A stretch of 32,500 bases of DNA from Pseudoalteromonas sp. A25 (GTDB lineage: Bacteria > Pseudomonadota > Gammaproteobacteria > Enterobacterales > Alteromonadaceae), in NCBI RefSeq assembly GCF_009176705.1, contig NZ_AP021846.1:1-32500 (forward strand), read 5' to 3'. Below the pieces are notes generated by a model. It saw only the letters and a program-made list of their open reading frames with translations. It made no database searches and was not told where the DNA came from. This document shows, piece after piece, positions 29,351 to 32,500 of this stretch (position 1 is its first letter; every line of letters begins with the position of its first letter). Made by a program: the position numbers and the translations under genes.

Positions 29351-30958
29351 TTAGTCTAGCTTAAAGCTTCTTACTTGCTCATCCAAAGAGCGGGCCAGTG
29401 ATAGTAACTCTTCACTTACTTGCTTACTGCCATGAGCATCAACTAAAGATTGTTCAGCATTATCTCGTATTGCAATAACGCTTTGGTTTATTTCTTCAGC
29501 GGCTAAATTCTGTTGTTCAGTTGCATCCGCTATCTGTACATTCAAGTCATTAATTTCATGCATTTGATTAGAGATATTCTTAAGTGCTTGTGCTACTTGT
29601 TTTACCTGTGTGGCTCTGTCATCAGCTTCTTCGCATGATGCACTCATCGCTTTTACAGTTTGCTCAGCTTCACTTTGTAATTTATCAATGGTGCGTCTAA
29701 TCTCATCTGTTGAGTCGTGTGTTCGTGTAGCCAGTGTGCGTACTTCGTCAGCTACAACCGCAAAGCCTCGACCAGCTTCGCCTGCTCGTGCAGCTTCAAT
29801 CGCGGCATTTAATGCTAATAGATTGGTTTGTTCGGCAATACTGCTGATCACTTCTAGTACTTTTCCGACTTCGAGCGTTTGCGCTTGCAGCTGGCTGACC
29901 TGTGTTGCAGCTAGGCGTACATCTTTAGCAAGTTGATTGATACTTTGTTCGGTGCGCTCGGCTACGGCCATGCTTTCTTCTGCGAGATGATTACTGCTAT
30001 CAGATTTTTCAGATGCAAAATGAGTGGTGTTTTTAACTTCACTGGATGAGCTTTCTAGTTCGTTAATGGCTGCTGCAACAGAATCGGTGCCTTGTTTTTG
30101 CTGTTGTATGGCACGCTCTGTTGTGTCTGCAGATGTGTAAATGGTTTCAGCGGATTGAATAAGCACTTTGGAGGTGTGTGATACTTGACCTATATTGTCT
30201 TTAAATGATGCCATCATTTTATTGTAGTTAGAGGCTAAGCGGCCAAGTTCATCATCAATATTGTCATCTATACGCAGGCTTAAGTCTTTATTTTGCGAAG
30301 CAAGTCGCATAGTACGGCCCAGCGTTTTTAGGCGCGTAATAAACAGCTTTCTAAACAGTGTGCCCAATATCACAAATGTTACAACAAAAATCCCGGTCAG
30401 TAGCGCGGTACTCAGCCATGTATTTGCTTGTACGCTTGAATCAATATCATCCAGTGAGTAGCTTATTCTTACGACACCGAGTACATCACCTTCTTGTGCC
30501 TGATGGCAGCCTAGGCAGTTAGTACCTTTGTAATCGGCTTGAGCGATCATAGGTCTTAAGTAAGTCATTATGCGCGAGTCATCTCGCGTCTCTATAAATA
30601 GAGACTCTTTACCATTTAGCGCTTGATGTTCAGCATCTCCATTGGGAGATTGATTTGTATTGCCAGCCCCATACATTTTTACAACTTTTGAGCCGCGAAT
30701 AATGTGGGCATCCTCAATGTTTGGATGCGCTCTGAGTTTTTGACTCAATATCTCTCTATTTGCCATGGTGCCAGTAAGCATCATGGTATTGATGGAATCA
30801 AAGTAATTGTCTGCTAGCAGTCGAATGTTCTCTGCTACCGTGTCTTGAGCCAGCTGCTGTTGTTGGCTTGAGCTGCTAAGGATACTGGCTACTAATACCA
30901 AAATACCGGTTACGGCAAGTAAAGCATAAATTTTATGTTGAATAGAAGTCACACGCAT
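29351..30958 (-). CDS. Methyl-accepting chemotaxis protein with periplasmic heme-c (CxxCH) sensor domain
   Basis: A 535-residue chemoreceptor. TM1 is at about residues 10-28 and the periplasmic domain at about 30-180. TM2 is at about 181-203, HAMP at about 204-258, and a long cytoplasmic coiled coil has the signalling tip [20 protein letters not shown] (370-389) continuing to VADEVRTLA. The periplasmic domain contains C148-L-G-C151-H152, a heme-c attachment motif, followed by [14 protein letters not shown], a pattern I associate with heme-binding Cache/PAS-like sensors. Covalent heme would make it a gas or redox receptor, as in the Desulfovibrio heme-c receptor DcrA. There is no C-terminal CheR pentapeptide; it ends RSFKLD. 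I chose the ATG at 30958, with GGAGAA eight bases upstream; another ATG five codons earlier has no ribosome binding site. It lies 94 bases after the globin gene on the same strand. Confidence 0.9.
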   Translation of the reverse strand: MRVTSIQHKIYALLAVTGILVLVASILSSSSQQQQLAQDTVAENIRLLADNYFDSINTMMLTGTMANREILSQKLRAHPNIEDAHIIRGSKVVKMYGAGNTNQSPNGDAEHQALNGKESLFIETRDDSRIMTYLRPMIAQADYKGTNCLGCHQAQEGDVLGVVRISYSLDDIDSSVQANTWLSTALLTGIFVVTFVILGTLFRKLFITRLKTLGRTMRLASQNKDLSLRIDDNIDDELGRLASNYNKMMASFKDNIGQVSHTSKVLIQSAETIYTSADTTERAIQQQKQGTDSVAAAINELESSSSEVKNTTHFASEKSDSSNHLAEESMAVAERTEQSINQLAKDVRLAATQVSQLQAQTLEVGKVLEVISSIAEQTNLLALNAAIEAARAGEAGRGFAVVADEVRTLATRTHDSTDEIRRTIDKLQSEAEQTVKAMSASCEEADDRATQVKQVAQALKNISNQMHEINDLNVQIADATEQQNLAAEEINQSVIAIRDNAEQSLVDAHGSKQVSEELLSLARSLDEQVRSFKLD

Positions 30959-31052
30959 CGCACAATTCTCCATTATGAGATGCGTATTATGAATAAAGTG
31001 GTATTCGCTAGCTTTGACTTAGCGCAAAGAGTGGGTAAGTTAGCTTGCTACT

Positions 31053-31502
31053 TTAGTCTTGGTTAATCATGTGGCTGGCAAGTTGAGACAAAGATTGGCG
31101 AAGACCTTCTCTTAGTAAAGGATTATCAATCTCCATGTCGAGTGCTTTGTTCATACAATGCATCCATTGGTCTCGAAGTGACTGATCGATAGGAAAAGGC
31201 ATGTGCCTTTGTCTTAATCTCGGGTGGCCATATTGCCCTACAAATAGGTCGGGTCCGCCTAGCCAGCCAGATAAAAATTCAAAAAATACTTGGCGGATCC
31301 TATCCAATGGTTGTGGATGCATATCATAAAGCGGTTTCGCATAAGGGTCGCTGGCCATGATATCGTAAAACCGATTAGCCAAAGCGCGAGTGCCAGATTC
31401 ACCTCCTATGATCTCATAAGGCGTTTTTTCAGGAGTAGGCGAACCGTTTGTTTTTTCTTGCCTTGCATCTTTGTTGAAGATGCGTTTAATTAACTGCTTC
31501 AT
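31053..31502 (-). CDS. Group II truncated (2-on-2) hemoglobin
   Basis: A 149-residue heme globin of the TrHbO class. The core (about 28-149) begins YEIIGGESG and has Tyr46 (B10, in RFYDIM), the GWLGGP segment and GHPRLRQRHMPFPI with the proximal heme ligand His100 (F8). Trp113 occupies the G8 position that defines group II. Such proteins bind O2 and NO and are linked to nitrosative and oxidative stress defence. A basic N-terminal extension of about 27 residues (MKQLIKRIFNKDARQEK...) precedes the globin fold. From memory, a globin with an N-terminal extension near the origin of Pseudoalteromonas haloplanktis TAC125 protects against nitric oxide; this is probably its orthologue. The start at 31502 is preferred because a longer reading would overlap aroE. 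Confidence 0.92.
   Translation of the reverse strand: MKQLIKRIFNKDARQEKTNGSPTPEKTPYEIIGGESGTRALANRFYDIMASDPYAKPLYDMHPQPLDRIRQVFFEFLSGWLGGPDLFVGQYGHPRLRQRHMPFPIDQSLRDQWMHCMNKALDMEIDNPLLREGLRQSLSQLASHMINQD
31465..31483. promoter_or_regulatory. 19-bp perfect palindrome, candidate operator in the globin/aroE divergent region
   Basis: GCATCTTTGTTGAAGATGC has seven-base perfect arms around five bases. It lies in the globin 5' coding sequence (around codons 7-13), about 45 bases upstream of the aroE start. The divergent starts are only 26 bases apart, so regulatory DNA must fall inside coding sequence. The arms contain the AAGATGC half-site letters known from NsrR sites, but in the opposite order, so I do not assign a regulator. 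Confidence 0.35.
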
Positions 31503-31528
31503 AAATTTAATAACTTCGGGGCGTGTAC

Positions 31529-32350
31529 GTGGACAAATATGCGGTTTTTGGTCACCCAATAAAACACTCTAAATCACCTAAGATTCATCAAGCCTTCGCA
31601 AGGCAATATGATGAACAAATTAGTTATGAGGCAATTCTAGCACCTTTAGAGGGATTTAAAGAGTCGGTAAATACATTTTTTGCTTCGGGTGGTAAAGGTG
31701 CCAATGTCACTTTACCATTTAAAGAGGAAGCTTTTCGGCTCGCGGATAAACTGACCGAACGAGCAAAGTTGGCGGGAGCTGTAAATACGCTAAAGCGCAT
31801 CGAGACAGGGGAGTTGCTAGGAGATAACACTGATGGAGCGGGCTTAGTCGCCGATTTACTACGACAAGGTGCATGTTTAGAAAACGCCCAAATATTGTTA
31901 CTAGGTGCTGGCGGTGCAGCACGTGGTTGTATTTTTCCACTCCTGCAAGCTGGCGTATCATGTGTTGTGATAGCAAATAGAACACAAAGCAAAGCACAAA
32001 CTTTGGCACAAGAATTTAGCCAGTTTGGTAAGGTGGTTGACTGTGGATTGGATAATATAAGTAATGTTGATTTCTCGATAGTTATTAACTCTACCTCATC
32101 GAGTGTCACCGGAGATATCCCGAATATAGACCCCATTCATATACAAAAGTGTGTTTTTGCTTATGACATGTTCTATAGTGATCAGCCAACTAGCTTTCTA
32201 AATTGGGTGGCTACATATAATAGCAGTGCACAGTTAGTTGACGGTCTGGGCATGTTGATAGGTCAAGCCGCCGAAGCCTATTCTGTTTGGCGTGGTAAAT
32301 ACCCAGATGTTACAAAAGTCATAAACGCATTTAAGCAAGGCTCTCTCTAA
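31529..32350 (+). CDS. aroE: Shikimate 5-dehydrogenase
   Basis: AroE reduces 3-dehydroshikimate to shikimate with NADPH in aromatic amino-acid synthesis. The 273 residues (E. coli 272) have the substrate site HSKSP near the N-terminus, the catalytic Lys65 ([11 protein letters not shown]) and Asp102 ([10 protein letters not shown]) at the E. coli positions, the NADP loop [10 protein letters not shown] and NRT, and the C-terminal [20 protein letters not shown] chose the GTG at 31529: it gives MDKYAVFG, matching E. coli METYAVFG, and has GGGG seven bases upstream. A GTG two codons earlier sits too close to that ribosome binding site. The next gene starts immediately after the stop. Confidence 0.96.
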   Translation: MDKYAVFGHPIKHSKSPKIHQAFARQYDEQISYEAILAPLEGFKESVNTFFASGGKGANVTLPFKEEAFRLADKLTERAKLAGAVNTLKRIETGELLGDNTDGAGLVADLLRQGACLENAQILLLGAGGAARGCIFPLLQAGVSCVVIANRTQSKAQTLAQEFSQFGKVVDCGLDNISNVDFSIVINSTSSSVTGDIPNIDPIHIQKCVFAYDMFYSDQPTSFLNWVATYNSSAQLVDGLGMLIGQAAEAYSVWRGKYPDVTKVINAFKQGSL

Positions 32351-32500
32351 ATGAATCAAAGTATTTTATTCAATGACGACATCTATGTGGATGCGCAAAC
32401 AAAAGAGCTTCGTTTTTCGGCGATGGTGAATGGTATGATGGTGCTGTGTCGAATAATAACGCCTCTTACAGATATAGAAGAGGCATTAGATCATTTTAAA
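32351..32500 (+). CDS. DUF1488/YrdB-like protein, N-terminal part (cut by window end)
   Basis: An open frame starts with the ATG directly after the aroE stop and runs 50 codons to the window edge without a stop. It begins MNQSILFNDD and contains RFSAMVNGMMVLCRI, which parallels E. coli YrdB (MNQAIQFPD ... FPALVNGMQLTC). aroE-yrdB adjacency is conserved in gammaproteobacteria. The family is about 85 residues, so about 35 residues are missing. Function is unknown. Confidence 0.85.
   Translation, partial: MNQSILFNDDIYVDAQTKELRFSAMVNGMMVLCRIITPLTDIEEALDHFK

Noticed and set aside
30959..31052. Possible sigma-28 flagellar promoter in front of the chemoreceptor (TAAAGTAG, 11 bases, then ACCCACTC)
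   Set aside because: The -10 half agrees with GCCGATAA at only three of eight positions, so it is not distinguishable from chance.
31471..31505. aroE promoter inside the globin gene (TTGAAG, 18 bases, TTCATA)
   Set aside because: The -10 is poor and the region is AT-rich enough for chance matches; listed only as an unresolved need for a promoter.

Overview
The window begins on the GTG start codon of dnaA and reads like the conventional zero point of a gammaproteobacterial main chromosome. Protein similarity recalled from memory points to Alteromonadales, most likely Pseudoalteromonas. The main reasons are a 440-residue prolidase whose metal ligands fall at the numbering of the Alteromonas/Pseudoalteromonas organophosphorus acid anhydrolase, and a group II truncated globin near the origin, as I recall for the cold-adapted Pseudoalteromonas globin. 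Base composition looks moderately AT-rich and even throughout. I see no insertion sequence, prophage, tRNA, rRNA or CRISPR array, and no gene-free stretch over 300 bases.

Layout. (1) 1-6045: replication operon dnaA-dnaN-recF-gyrB on the plus strand with very short gaps. Two ParB-type parS palindromes are embedded in the recF coding sequence. (2) 6061-9243: gyrB terminator, then glyQ-glyS (tetrameric glycyl-tRNA synthetase) with its own terminator. (3) 9244-13556: a small unrecognised lipoprotein gene preceded by a clean inverted repeat, then minus-strand tusA and fadBA (fatty-acid beta-oxidation complex) with a FadR-like operator. (4) 13828-19336: plus-strand slt, pepQ, yigZ and trkH. (5) 19469-24318: a plus-strand PilZ protein (predicted cyclic-di-GMP receptor) tail-to-tail with the minus-strand def-fmt-rsmB-trkA operon, so the two Trk potassium-uptake genes flank the PilZ gene. 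(6) 24438-29296: plus-strand LysM protein, dprA, smg, yrdD-like zinc-ribbon protein, tsaC and hemF. (7) 29351-31502: a minus-strand pair, a truncated hemoglobin followed by a chemoreceptor with a CxxCH heme-c motif in its periplasmic domain. (8) 31529-32500: aroE and the start of a DUF1488/YrdB-type gene, cut by the window edge.

Most genes are conserved housekeeping functions: replication initiation, translation initiation and maturation (fmt, def, rsmB, tsaC, glyQS), fatty-acid oxidation, potassium uptake, peptidoglycan turnover, DNA uptake processing and heme synthesis. The least ordinary part is the globin plus heme-c chemoreceptor pair between hemF and aroE, which are neighbours in related genomes as far as I recall. 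It brings together a heme-synthesis gene, a soluble gas-binding globin and a membrane chemoreceptor predicted to carry covalent heme, suggesting a gas- or redox-sensing chemotaxis module. The globin and aroE start codons are only 26 bases apart, and a 19-bp palindrome lies just inside the globin gene.

Functional calls rest on reading motifs and comparing with remembered family sequences; no database search was run.
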